Notes: generated by a model not told the origin, from the sequence alone. A stretch of DNA of 64,000 nt from Aquatica leii (GCA_035610365.1 CM069433.1:52442487-52506486); one strand, 5' to 3'. Shown: positions 11,089 to 23,442, counted from the stretch's first letter. Made by a program: numbers and translations.

Positions 11089-12000
11089 ACAACATTTTTT
11101 GTGCTGACCTTTTCAGTATAAATTAATTAAAAGTAGTTATTTAAGTATTGATTTTTAATAAAAGTTAATAACATATGTTGATAAAACTGTAACCTGTAAT
11201 GACGAAATACAATTGTTTTTTAAATCAGTTTGACAATTACAAAATAATATTACAATTTCACTTATATGAAAATAAAATCTTTGTTGTTTTTAGCAATTGT
11301 AAGATATAAGCAAATTTGTTAAATTTGTTTAAAACAATTTTTGTTTGTGCTACTCTAAACAACAAGACAGATAATGGTATATGTTAATAAATTTGACATA
11401 TTGACAGATGACGTTTATTTAATTAATGATAACTAGTGCCAACTTTTAGTTATAAAATTCTACTACACTTTACCGGCCTAGGCCGGAAAAGTAAAATTTC
11501 CGGCCGATTATGATACCTGTAAAATGCGTCAAAACGGACGGAAGCACAAAAAATATGTTTGTAGCATTGTTTGAGTATTACGTTCACAAGTTTATGAAAT
11601 AATATAATTATAAAAATAGAAAATACTTTAGAGAAAAATAATTTTTAGAATTATTAACAAAAGGTTGACGTTTGAAAAAAAATTTAAGAACAGAAAATTG
11701 CCTAACAGTTGTTTATTTAATTATTTTGTTTAATGTTATTTTATAAGTTTCTTTTCAATATTATCGTTACTATTTTTGACAACGGGAGTCGAATTTCTGC
11801 CGAAACGTATTTTGTTAGTAAGAAATAATAATTATTCTAAAAACTTATTCTCTGTAAGAGTATTTTGCGTTTTTATTGGTTTTTAAAACTTGTCGGCCTG
11901 ATACCCAAAAAAACCTAGTAAACCCATAAATCTGCCACAAAAATATAGAACTAATAAAATATTTTTTTTACCTGAAAATTTTTGAGTATATTTTCTTAAG
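11089..12000. other. Unassigned DNA within the decayed ORF region
   Basis: No block of the flanking decayed ORF could be recognised here. A GC-rich palindrome with GGCCTAGGCC lies near 11473-11486. The stretch is either inserted DNA or too diverged to read. Confidence 0.4.
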
Positions 12001-12500
12001 ACGTGTCTAGTTGTTATCTAGCGGAGAAAAGCACTGGGTTTCTGAGATAATCAAGTAACGCTTGCCAAACTTCTGCAATCCTTGTTTACGGCAGCCACAC
12101 AATTAAAAATTTTATCGTTGGTTTTTTTAACAACGAAATTATCATTTAATAGATACTCATACATAGTTGGTATATTTTTAATGCTTCCATGTCCGATAAA
12201 TACACAGTATCCCATTTTAAATATATGTTTCTTTTAGCTGCTAAAAGATACGGCAAACTATCCTATACAGCACACAAATGAAACTCGACACCTTCATTTT
12301 TTTTTAATCGTATAAATCGCCAACGGAGGTCGACTACTGCAAGAAATTAGTTCCAGTATTTAAAGGTGTTTGAATTAGATGATCCAGCAATAATCAATTT
12401 AGAAATACCTTGTAAAGGGTTTATTTTTTCAGTAAAACTTTTAAAGTAGTTGATTGCTCTAGTTTGAAAAATACAACGGACTGTAGATTCACATGTTTAA

Positions 12501-13440
12501 ATTTATTTTTAATAAACATGCGTTGAACATGAAAGTAACAAACTTAATGATAAACTTAAAACGATTACAAAACAAAAGAAAACATTACTCGTTACTGAAT
12601 TAGTAGAAAAACTAACGAATTTTTGTTCTACCCAATGGTAACAAAGGTTACAAATTATATAGACAATGACGGTAATTTCCGGAATTTTAATTATTTCTTA
12701 CAGTTTATTTATTATTTTTTTCTGAATAATAATTGTTTGTTTGGATACAGTAGTTGTGTCAATTCGATCCTTGTTAACAGTTACGGTCAAAATTTAATTG
12801 TAATTATTGCGCAGAATAATTTGACCCAAAGAAGCAGACACATTTTAGTCTGCAAAATGTCGCCAAGAACTGTATCCATATCAAATTAATTTTTGTCTAC
12901 CGCCGACCTCCTATTGCAAAAAACAATTCTTATTTAGAAAAAAACACAAGGAGGATAATAATAAATTAATATAGAAATTTATTTATTATCTTTGATACTA
13001 AATTTATAGAACTGACAATCATCATTTGGTAAATCTTAGCAATAAGTTGTCTTTGCTTCAACATGCCGCAGCTCTTGAAACATTGCGGCTTAATTCGTAT
13101 TAAGACTATTTATTATTTAATTTAACGCGCATTATTGTATAAGAAAATAGTTATTTGCACTACAAGTAGCGGTAAGTGAACTTTGTTGTTCTAGGTAAAC
13201 ATAAAAAAAAAATTTACCTACGCGTTGTGCATTACGTTTGTCTCACTACCACAGTAATTCACTCTAATAAAATGTACTAAATATTTGGATATATAATACT
13301 AATTATCTGTAATAAAGAATTGACTGCTATAATCGAGTTTGCTGATTGATTAATTGCTGTGACAACGACGCTTGTAAACAAACAAATTCAGTATAATTTT
13401 TTTTTATACCACAATGAAAACATATGTATTTCGTACTTGT
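12501..13440. other. Unassigned AT-rich DNA
   Basis: No supported feature; one 88-codon open frame at 12623-12889 has no recognisable motif. Confidence 0.45.
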
Positions 13441-13448
13441 TTATGAGC

Positions 13449-13486
13449 TATAAAAGGTCATTGCACGGGAAAAGTTTTTTCCGTGC
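13449..13486 (+). promoter_or_regulatory. Candidate TATA box next to a perfect hairpin
   Basis: CTATAAAAGG at 13448-13457 fits a TATA box. It is followed by GCACGGGAAAA (13463) and TTTTTTCCGTGC ending at 13486, a near-perfect hairpin. About 275 bases further on lies a strong splice donor at 13761, so this could be the promoter of the candidate gene at 13.5-14.2 kb. No transcript evidence is available. Confidence 0.25.
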
Positions 13487-13813
13487 TCTATTGTTGCCAA
13501 CTTGTAACGTCCTGTTAGAGTTCATTACAATTAAAATTCAATTTTGCATTCGTTTATTTTTTGCAATTAATATTGCACTTAAATATTCAGTTTGGCAACG
13601 TCGCGTCGTTTTCGAATCGACTGAGTAATAGATTTTAAGCTCGCACTTCCGTTTGAACCATCTTTGTCTTTCACGTGAGTGGTGCAAGGAAGACGATTTT
13701 CTTAAGTATGGCGTAAAAAACGCATACACATTAATTTTTATTCATTCTAACTAATTGCTGGTGAGTTTACCTTTATTTTGATATAATTTTTCTATTGAAT
13801 TCTATATTTTTAG

Positions 13814-14155
13814 TGATTTTACAATGTTACGCAATTAGACAAAGAAATTAATTTCAAAGCCGTTGCTTTAGATGCAACGTAAGTAGTTACAAGTCGATTA
13901 AAATCAATTTTAATTATTTATATTTAGGGTCTTTTTGTCTTTTGGTCTTGTTCTTTTATTTTTTATTGCATTTTCCGTTATTGGAGTTTATTATTTACTG
14001 GATTTTTATTCATTAGATTTATATTGTGGTTTTATGCCTGCATTTGTGCTTTTAATCTACATTCGTTTGATTGGTTATAATATGCAAGAATCGTATCAAC
14101 TCAACAAAGAATGTGCTAAAAACAGAAGATATCCGATAACGTCATATCATAGATG
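13814..14155 (+). CDS. Candidate internal exons of a host membrane protein
   Basis: Splice signals bound three blocks: an exon ending at 13760 before GTGAGT, an exon 13814-13878 (or starting at 13839) before GTAAGT, and an exon 13928-14155 between TATTTAG and GTGAGT. Joining the last two keeps one frame: KEINFKAVALDAT, then two hydrophobic helices (FGLVLLFFIAFSVIGVYYLL and FMPAFVLLIYIRLIGY) and a polar stretch with NKECAKNRRYP, ending with two bases of a codon. The frame is closed by TGA at the start of the middle exon if the 13814 acceptor is used, so 13839 is more likely. No family was recognised and neighbouring coding exons were not found. Confidence 0.4.
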
Positions 14156-16614
14156 GTGAGTCAACTGGAATTTATGCTACTTATTATCAAATTAATTAAA
14201 TTGTGTAATACATGTTTTAATATGTGGGCGCATTGTATTTAATTCTTCATAGATAAAGACTGATTTTATGTATCGGTGTGATTTTCGTACCGTATAAATT
14301 CCGTCTCGGAACGCCCACTTTTCGCTACAACGAAAGTGGTGGCTGTCAACTGGGAAAACCCATTTTTTCTTTGTTTGTGGAACGATAATGAGTTGACATA
14401 CACGCCCGGTAACTTTCATCTTTAAATATTCACATGCATCAACGTTATAAAGCGGTGTAGTACTTTTGCTGCTTATGTGAAAGTTTCTTTCAAGTAAGAA
14501 TTGATTCTGTTTTTGGGATTTAATCTAGTTTTGTTGTAATTCTCATTAGCAAATTTTTGATACCCGCAGGCATTTTCGGAAAGTTTCTATGATGACGTCA
14601 CAATCTTTCATGTAATGAGAAAAATACTACCTCTACGTTGATTAAGAATATCGACTTGTACCCGTTAAATACAACAATTGTAACCGTAGTGGAGGGCTCA
14701 CTTACTAAAATATCTATATTAGTCCAAGATTGTTTATTTCAGCAAATTTTAAGAAATTTTGAAGAAGATGCCGTTAGCTAGCCGCATGCTTCAATCCATT
14801 GTATATATTGTATTTCATATTCTAATTTTTTTTTATCTAAGTTGTCAGTCATTTGCAACGACTGTACGTACGAACAGGTTGTTGTCACAATTATCAAACT
14901 TTTTTTGTGTGTAATATAATATTAAAAGGTGTGTTTGGGTTCTCTTAATTATTAAAATACTGCGTCTTTGTATTATATTTATGAATGTAAATTTGTTCGT
15001 TTAGAATGTACAAGTTACAAGTTTAATTTTACGTACGACATGTAACCCAACCAAAGGGGGCATGTTTCAACAATTATTGTCTATGATCTGTACATACATG
15101 ATAAAATTGATAAAATAAAAATTGTTGTATTACAACTTGTGTGTTGTCATTTGTGCGGAGCGGAGCGACAAAATCACAGAAGAAAAATTTCCCAGAACTT
15201 AAATTAATTTTTGTTTCTGGGTATTACTTAAAGTTGTTAGTTGCTAAATTTGATAACGTCTAAAGAATTTCTCTGATACTGAATAACCAAAGATTCTAGT
15301 AACTTTATTTTTATTTAGCAACGACAAAATCCAATATTATTGACCCTTAAAATAAAACTTAGATCTTAAAACAGGTATGAATATGTGTCGGTCTTCTCTA
15401 AAAAAATTAATGAGTTGAGTTATTAATGAAATTAGCATTTAAACCGTATCAATAATATTTTGATACAATACAAACATATTAATTAAACACTAAATTCTTA
15501 TTAGTAGTGTAAATAGTACAATACATTTTGTAATTAAAGTATGTAGAAGTAATCTATAGAACTAAAAATTTACATAATTAAACAGAATAAACTGAAAGTT
15601 ATTGTTTGTATATATTTGCTTCTAACATTCTTTAAAAGTTTTTGATTTTTCTAAAATTACATTGTTTCTAATATGGATAGTTTCTGCTTCAATAGTTCTT
15701 TATACAACAACGAGTTTTATTTACAGTACATCAGAAAATTTTAATATTTAATATAAAACTTTTAAACTTAATAAACTGTAAACTTTTTCAAGTATTGCAG
15801 TATGCTGTAATAAGAAGATAAACAAGACAATTTAAAACCCAACTTACGACGAAATACAAATATTATATTTGAGTTGGTTATAACTTGTCTTATTTAAATA
15901 CTAACGATAAATCTAAATAATGATGTAATTTATTAATTTTTATGGCTCTATGAAAGATTTACTAAATAAATTTAAAACGTTAGTAAAACATAAGTAATTA
16001 GTTATTATTTACATAAATGAGAAAGTAATAAAGTGTACCCAAAATACATGTATTTAAATTACGTAAAACAAAATTAATTTAACATTGATGATTAGAAAAT
16101 CATTAACGATTATAAAGTGTTGTAGCAATGGCGTTGCTAAATTTTTGATATGATAATTAAAAATCAAAAAAAAAACTAACATTTTTCTGCAATATACAGA
16201 GTGGTCATGCACACTATTGAGATATCCTAAACCGATAGAGATACATAGTTCGTTAAATTACAAAAAAGTTGTACGTTTTCATTTCCATCAAGGATATGAA
16301 AAGACATTTTAGATAGCTCGGTTCCTTCCTGAAACATCTTGAAAAAACAGATGTACTTTGTTTTCTTATTTAACGATGTTACACATATGAGATATTTAAC
16401 TTAATTAACTACATTAAAACATCAATTTAACAATTTTTTGTCCAAATCTAGTTGCCACGTAACAACAAATGAATGATTTAGAGTTTTCGCTAGCAGAATT
16501 GTCAAAGTTATTTCAAAACAGTAGTAACTGTAGTTTAGTGCTGTAAATAAACCTCATTATTTTTTATTTATAATTGCTCTTAAACTTAAATATTGTTATT
16601 GGTATTTACTTATA
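14156..16614. other. Unassigned DNA
   Basis: About 2.5 kb. A 75-codon minus-strand frame at 14192-14419 has no recognisable motif. No gene, RNA or clear repeat could be supported. Confidence 0.45.
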
Positions 16615-17029
16615 ATGCCAAGATATTCAGTTAATGAAAGATTAGATATGTATAATATTTATATTCAAAGCTATCGCAATTCAGTGACTGCTTTGCAGAG
16701 TTACGTAGAATTGTATCCCGAAAGAAAGCAACCAAACAGAACTATATTTCAACATTTGAATATTCACTTGAATGAGTTTGGTACTTTACACAACGTAAAT
16801 CATCGTCCAGTGATTGAAACTGCAAATGAAATAAATGTGTTGGCACAAATTAAAATAAATCCAAATTCTTCACAAAAGAAAATTGCTTTGGCATGTATCA
16901 AAATCTGGGGTTCAAAAAATTCTGAAGAAACATAGATATCACGATTTCAAGTTTAAACGGGTGCAAAACTTGCATCTAGAAGACGCTCCCAGGAGACTCG
17001 AATTTTACCATTGGTTACCATTGGTTACA
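16615..17029 (+). pseudogene. Mariner-superfamily transposase N-terminus (DUF4817-type), frameshifted
   Basis: ATG at 16615 opens MPRYSVNERLDMYNIYIQSY, followed by YVELYPERKQPNR and VNVLAQIKINPNSSQKKIAL-like text (EINVLAQIKINPNSSQKKIA), the usual N-terminal helix-turn-helix pair. Near 16893 the frame shifts by one; the other frame gives SKSGVQKILKKHRYHDFKF and then LHLEDAPRRLEFYHWL, exactly the next family block. Homology stops where the LTR-type repeat begins at about 17030, so the catalytic domain is gone. It is a different family from the 3.1-kb remnant. Confidence 0.7.
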
Positions 17030-17410
17030 AAGTTATTATCCATTTCCAGAACGTTTGGAAAGGATGTAGAAAACTCTTGGAATGGATAACAGAAATATAT
17101 ATATAAACGATTCAAAGGGAGCATAAGTCAGTTATTCGAAGTCGGAAGTATTAAGAAGATGTTTAAATAAAACAGTGATTAACGCGTGGTTAAAATAAAT
17201 ATAACAGCGTTCAAGCGTACTTGCTTTTAATGTAAACAAATTTCAGTTTTAGATAAACAAAAGTTATCCGCGGACCTTACTTTTCGAGTAATCGTAGTAT
17301 ATAAATTAGTGTAAGTGTTTTCTTAAATATCGTTATATTTAATTAGTTCGTGTAGTTATAAAACGTGTAAATATTTCGTTATAAATAAATTAGTTTTAAA
17401 ATTTGTTACA
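17030..17410 (+). mobile_element. LTR fossil, same family as 1.9-2.3 kb and 57.1 kb
   Basis: It shares ATAAGTCAGTTATTCG, GTGATTAACGCG, TATCCGCGGA, GTGTAAGTGTTTTCTTAAAT and the ACA terminus (TTTGTTACA, ending at 17410) with the other two LTR copies, being closest to the 57-kb one. It directly follows the mariner-like transposase fragment. No internal coding region follows, so it is a solo LTR. It is old judging by divergence. Confidence 0.65.
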
Positions 17411-17937
17411 ATACGCTTACTAAAGTTGTAATCTAATTCTGCGTTGATTGTCATTTTATAAATAATTCGATTTTGTTCTTCTATTCTTTGTTTTTAAGAG
17501 TTTGCAATCTGTAATCACTTGCTACCGTAGCGGAAATGTGTTCTAAAAAATGGCGGCCGATTAAGTACCGCTCACTTAGAGTTCTGTTTGATCAAAACGT
17601 TCATACGACCGATTACTTAGCAATCACTGAACGTTCAGTTCCAATGACCGCGACTAATGATGATAGGTGAATAATTTATGTTTAAGTTAAGTTGTAGATA
17701 GTAATAATGTTTTAGATTTAAGAATGTTTTTGAGTCAATTTCATAGTAAAATTACAAATTTTTTTTGTATATGCGACACAAATTTGTTCCATGTAAAATT
17801 TCTACAAGTAGCACTAATGTGTTTTAGCATTTTGGTTACTAATACTAAAGTGTCCTACAAAAACAATTGTATACTGTATATAACGGCAATACGTTTATTA
17901 ACTTGAAATGAAATGTACGCAATTACTCAAATATTTC
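17411..17937. other. Unassigned DNA
   Basis: No supported feature; a 60-codon frame at 17724 lacks motifs. Confidence 0.45.
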
Positions 17938-18063
17938 AAGCAACACAGTAGTATAATAAACGTTCAAAAGTCCGGTTGATAAACATTTATTAGACATTAA
18001 AACGTTTTTAAACGTGTAATAAATGTTTATCAGACGAACGTTTTTTATGCCAATGTGTTGCTT
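17938..18063. repeat. 126-bp palindromic MITE-like hairpin
   Basis: The ends are AAGCAACACA and TGTGTTGCTT. Inside, AACGTTC with TGATAAACATTTATTA on the left pairs with TAATAAATGTTTATCA and GAACGTT on the right, leaving a short centre. Nearly the whole unit folds back on itself. No coding capacity. Confidence 0.75.
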
Positions 18064-18454
18064 AGTATGTAATGTAAAATTTGATAACACGTATCAATGA
18101 AACTATGTAAATGTAATTGTTTTTAATCAAAATTTGCACTTTTGATTTGACAAAAAATAGAAGCTTTTAAAAGAAAGAAAATTAAAGTAATAATGTACAG
18201 TAAATGAAATAAGAACATTCTTAACATTGTTGCTAATTTTAGGTCAACAGTAAAATTTATTTCATACACAAAACGCAATAAACGAAAAAGCAAAGTAAAA
18301 ATCTATAAATGAAAAATATGTATACGACAATAAAAAAATATTACACGTGCAAAGTTTATTTATTTGTTTAAAAATACATTGTTGCAAGTTTGAATGACTT
18401 TAATAAGGGTTACATTTAAAATACCACACTTTTTAGATACATTGTTTTATTTTT
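18064..18454. other. Unassigned AT-rich DNA
   Basis: No supported feature. Confidence 0.45.
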
Positions 18455-18769
18455 TTTAAATTCTCAAAACCTTCCCATTATTTTAGTTTTTTATTTTAAT
18501 ATTTTAATAAACGATACATGTTTCGATTAAAGGTCATCTTCAGGCGTAAACTATAAAATAAAAAATATAAAATCGAATCTTATTCAAATATAAACTTACT
18601 ACATTAAAATTGAAAAATCAAACTTCAAATATCAAATAAACTTTAAAAAATAATAATTATAGAAATCTGAAAAATAATATAAATTAAAAAATCAAAAAGT
18701 TATAAAAATAAATAAACTTACCAACATATATTAATTAAAATAATAGGAAGGTTTTGAGAATTTTTAAAG
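18455..18769. repeat. Short inverted-repeat element with CTGAAGATGACC motif
   Basis: AAATTCTCAAAACCTTCC at the left pairs with GGAAGGTTTTGAGAATTT at the right, and the next dozen bases inward also match with two differences. On the minus strand it contains CTGAAGATGACC and, a few bases on, TCGAAACATGTATCG, a motif common in arthropod repeats of Penelope type. The interior is A-rich and non-coding. It lies just downstream of the neprilysin-like stop codon, possibly within its 3' untranslated region. Confidence 0.6.
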
Positions 18770-18884
18770 AATAAAATAATATAATAAACCCATTTTGAGT
18801 TATTAAAGAATTAATGGAAAGAATAAACTGTTTCTTTTAGATACATATTTTACAAGTCAAAAAATACTGAAAAATATGACATTG

Positions 18885-21800
18885 TTACCAAACAGTGCAC
18901 TTTTTAATAGGATTCATTGGTGCATTTACTTTACAATTAAAATCTTTAGCAAAATTTTCCATATTGCTCAGCGTTCCGGTTATACGACACGCTTGAGGTA
19001 CGCGACTTTCGTACTGAGCATGTTGTATAAAATAACTTTCAGTCATTCTTTCGCATTGGGCTTGAGCATAGGAAATCCAGAACATTTGGTTTTCATTAAA
19101 GTTTAATCCTGGCAATTTCTGCTCGGTATTTTTACTTTTTAGCGCTTGATATGTATTATATGCTAATCTTAACCCATTGTTGTCCGCAATATTATCCAAT
19201 AAAGTAAAATTACTATTAATCTAAAAATTAAAAAAATTGTATTATATTTTTGATAACATAACGTGATAATACATATTGATACTTAGAGCTAGTCTCACGC
19301 AAAATTAGGAACATCAATCATTTTTCGCGCAGCTAATATAGTACTAACATTTTTATTAACAATGTAACATACTTATCAAATTAATATATATTGAAAACCA
19401 CACCTTTAAAAACCCTATCTAACCGCATTGTAAAAAGAGTGTTAAATGATATAAGAATAAAATCGCCTTGCTTAGCTTTTATGTCCAAAAGAGATTACTT
19501 ATGAATGGTTGCAACTTCAAATCCAGTAGAGTGTATCATAATTCCAAGACATTTAAAAACTAAATGCACACATATAAATATTTCGGTTGTTATGATTTTT
19601 TTTGTAACATAAACATGTTGTTTGTTTGAACAAATATAATACACATGCTTATCTTATCTACTAAATATGCGATACATTTGAAAAAGATACAAGTGGCGTT
19701 GTAGGTAAAAAAATGTTTTAACGAATCTGTTTAAAATTATCTAAAAATATACTTTCACCGCAAATGTATTCAATTTTAAGAATACACAATCGCATTTTAA
19801 AAAAAATGTCGTTAAGAAACTAAAACTTATAATCGTACGCAACTGTAGTCTAATCGCGACTCAAAGTACAGGATTTTACATAAATGCGTTAATTTTTTTT
19901 TTTTAATAATTTTTTTTACTAAAAACGTTTTAAACAACTATTGTTAATTATTGTTTTGTTTTCACTATTAAGTTTATAACACTACCTGTCGCATATATTT
20001 TTTTACAAGCGGCGAAAACTACAATAGTAGATTTATAAAAATTTTCTGTAGATAGCTATAAACTAATTTTGTTACATTCCGCATTTACAAGCTTAAATTT
20101 ATGATATTTTGTAGTTTGGAATCACAATTTACTTTGCACTTCCACTTATATATATACAACAGCAGGACTCCAAATAAATTCATGCAGGTTTTTGTTTTAA
20201 AGAGGGTTTCTCTGTATATAATTTTTTAAACCAAAATTTATCAATTTCCTAGATTAAATCAATTTTATTTTAGTTTTGAATGATTTGGTTAACTATTTAT
20301 AATAATAAAAAATCTATATATTTGTTATTTATAATTGTTAATACATTTGCGCAACGGTTGCGTTTTGATGGTAACATTGCGTTTACTAGTTTAGAGATTT
20401 TGATTATACGTTAGCAAGTTATCTATTTACAAGTCTAACAAGCCTGTAAAATACATTTCTACAAAAAAACTGCACCACTAGCAATTTTATTTGATGTTGT
20501 ATGCATTTTAGAAAATACTGCGACATAATTTAAAAGAAGCCAATAAAAATATTACAAACGGTATGTATAAAAAATTAAAACTTGTTATGTCTTACGGGTG
20601 TATTAAACATGGTGAAGTTTTTATATTGATTTATAAAGCATTGATTTTTTTCTTCAAACGTTTTTGTTATTTCAGGAGACCAACATTGATTTAAGGTTCC
20701 ATTTAATCCATATTTTCCACGAACGAAGCCATATGTTATTTGTTGTCCAATAGTAAACCCTAATGTGGCATAATTCAAATAATTTAGACCATTTTGATTA
20801 TGTGAAGTGTAAAGTATAAACGCTGCAGGAATAACTATAAAAAATTACAAAAACAATAAAAGTGATAAAACTTAATAATTTTTGCATACCAATATGATTC
20901 GTTTCTAAATTATAATAAACATTCATTTTTGTTACATCTATCCCAGTATTGTTCCAATCTGCAGAGAGCGATAAATCTAGTTTTCTAAAATTAGTGTCAA
21001 TTTTGAATTTATTTGCACTAAGTACAGCATCCAAGCAATATCCAAAACTGGTTTGCAACTAAAATATAGTTATACATTAAGACAAAAGTAGAACTAGCTT
21101 TATTACCTTATTATAGTAAGATTTTATAAGAGAATCATTGAACATTTCTTCTGAGTAACCAATATCTGCAGTCATTGCATTAAGTTTATTTATAGCACAG
21201 TTTTTTGTAGGTTTGTCAAACAATTTCGTATTTTCTAACGTATCTTTAAATTTATTTTTAATGTTAGTCAGAATTTCTTTTACTTGATTTTTTGTGATAC
21301 TGGTAAAGTACTTTTTTACGTACCAAACATTTATTGCTAAAGGTAAGCTAGAATGTATGTATTAGTTTAATATAAAAATAACAATTGTATATTACAGCTT
21401 TAATTTAATTTAAAAAAATCTTTAATATGTTTTATGGTGAATTTTTTATGTCTAAAAATGTATATTAATTTTAATAAAAAGTAATTTATGTAAGTTTGAT
21501 AAATGTATTAGTTTTTAAAATGATGAAAACTATGTTACCTTTCTATAGCAACTTGAACACTATTTATTTTAAGATTCTGTTTAAAAGTACTATTATATAG
21601 TGCAGGAAGGTATGTAATAATATATTGCATAGTACGGGTAATCATATAGTTAGATAAAATCCTAAACAAAAAATTTATAAAAACATCAAAGTCATTCAAT
21701 TTATACCGTTTTGGTGTATGTAAAATGAGTTTTAACAAGTCGCCAAAATCTTCTACATTTAATGTAATTAACTTGTTTTCTATAATTGTTAATTCAGGTA

Positions 21801-23442
21801 AATTTATCAATTTGTTTAAAAATAACAACCAGTTAATTATTGGATATTTTGTCTGCAATTCTTTAATTGTTATCGTCGCTTTTTTATTTGTTTTGATTTG
21901 ATTAAACATTTTCTGAAATTACATATAATAATGCAATATTAAAAAATGTGTATACATTACTTACTTTATGAAACTCTGTTTTAAATAATATAACGTTATT
22001 GAAATCTTTTTCAATAATAGCTTCGTTGCCTCCTAAAGCTTTTGCAACTGTTTTTATAAATAAATCATCGTAAATATTTTCTTCGATTGGAGTTATCTTC
22101 AAAATAAGATTTATTTTAGTAAATACTAAATTAACACAATTATTTGTTACTTACTGACAAATGATAATAGGTGATATTATTATTGTTGTTTGCAATAACT
22201 TGAATTTTGAAAAAATAGTCGTGCGGTATGCCAAACTTTCGCGACTCGTATATAAATTCCATCCAATTAAAGTTTGTTTCATTCCAATTGTTTCCTTTAA
22301 TTGTAGGTCAATCTTGTAAACAATATAATAAATTGCTTAAAAATAATGTATCCATCTTTTCCGTAGATTTATGTAAATCCGAGCAAACACTGTACACGTT
22401 TTTTAGAAACTTAATCGGTTTGGAGTCTTCATACAGAATCGGTTCTCTTAAAAGAGATTCAATTTGATGTTCAACAAAACTGTTACCATCATCAACTACA
22501 TTCGTAACTGGTTTACAATTGTTTACATCTTTACCAAAATTTCCACATACAAAATCATAAAAATTATGGCAAGGATCAATTGTACGATTTAAATATTGAA
22601 GCGATTTTGCTGCAGTTTGGATACACGGAGAATTTAAACATATATCACTAAAATAGATACAAACAAATTAACTAAAGATTTTGTTTCTTAAGCTAAAAAT
22701 AAAAATACACTTACACTAAGAATGTTTATCTAGGGCTATTAAATAAAATAACCCATTATAACTGCTATATACAATCTTAAAATATAAGTCACAATTGCTT
22801 TATGTACTTACATCATATGCATAAGAATTGTTTTTAAGCTAGTCGGCTTTGAAAACATAGTTTAGTTGGTAATTCTTTGTTAATTGCATTTACTAAATAG
22901 TTTTAGATAATATATTGTATTAGACTTGAATATTGAAAGTTATTTATTAAACTCTAATGATTAAAATATTTGCTTTTGCTCGAATTGCAGACTATAACCT
23001 CGTATAATAGTAGCTCCTTGTTAAATAGGATATTAAACTTCTTTTTTTTAATTAAAAATATGGTCGATTTTAGTTATAATAATTTAAAATATTAAAATCT
23101 CATCTACGTTAATAAACAAGAATGATGAAATCAAATAAATAAAATTCTACATTATTAAACGCCCATTTTTAAACAGTTTTTTGTTTTTTTAAATACTTTT
23201 ACATTTTTAACGTTAAAAAAATAGTTATATCAATTTGTTATCATCTGCTTCAGTAAAACTATGTATTACCAAGAATGTTATGAAACTAAACTTTAAATAA
23301 ACATTTTTACCTATTTTGTTTAGAGCGTTGTAGAATTACCACTAGCACAGTAATGTTTGATATTAATAAAATAAGAACGATAACAGCCAACAATTTGTAT
23401 CTTGATTTCAGTTCATCTTCACATCTTTTAAAGATGTTATTT
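18885..23442 (-). CDS. Neprilysin-like M13-family protein, predicted catalytically inactive, one in-frame stop
   Basis: Eight exons join in phase: 23442-23311, 22647-22155, 22096-21965, 21912-21539, 21347-21107, 21058-20890, 20834-20596, 19220-18885 (stop 18885-18887), about 704 codons. The first shown exon encodes a cytosolic basic stretch (FKRCEDELKSRYK) and a signal anchor (LLAVIVLILLISNITVLVVI), a type II topology. The second has the M13 start CLNSPCIQTAA and DPCHNFYDFVCGNF. Later come LPLAINVWYVKKYF, MNVYYNLETNHIVIPA and the C-terminal NPIKKCTVW. M13 peptidases cut peptides using HExxH and ENIAD; here these read QQITY and DNIAD, so all three zinc ligands and the catalytic Glu are changed. 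Arg of the RITGTL block remains. A TGA at 22308-22310 replaces Trp of the family WP motif. The exon with the start codon was not found upstream. Such pseudo-peptidases are known among insect neprilysin-like genes. Confidence 0.92.
19221..20595 (-). other. Largest intron of the neprilysin-like gene
   Basis: This 1375-base intron runs from donor GTAAGA to acceptor TTTTTAG in frame with both exons. The other introns are only about 45-190 bases except the one between 23310 and 22648 (about 660 bases). No inserted element or other gene was recognised in it. Confidence 0.8.
22648..23310 (-). other. Intron after the transmembrane exon of the neprilysin-like gene
   Basis: It is bounded by GTAAAA and TTTTAG and separates the membrane anchor exon from the ectodomain exon. 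No other feature was seen inside. Confidence 0.8.

Larger units (their letters stand above)
10010..12500 (-). pseudogene. Decayed large ORF of a widespread repeat-borne family of unknown function
   Basis: Reading the minus strand downwards, conserved blocks follow in a fixed order: SNSNTFKYWN near 12.38 kb; WRFIRLKKNEGVEFHLCAV near 12.30 kb; LPYLLAAKRNIYLKWDTVYL with SDMEAL near 12.22 kb; MYEYLLNDNFVVKKTND near 12.15 kb; then, after a gap of about 1 kb, TTLENDWCNPFNLQNVSSQL near 10.83 kb; and VNTILVKFVDTDVLIFF near 10.09 kb. From memory these blocks (MLPYFFA-NR-YA-YL-DM, W-NPF, ADTDVLVL) co-occur in multi-copy proteins of many invertebrates. Many stops and frame changes make it a pseudogene. 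The transposon class, if any, is not known to me. Confidence 0.5.
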
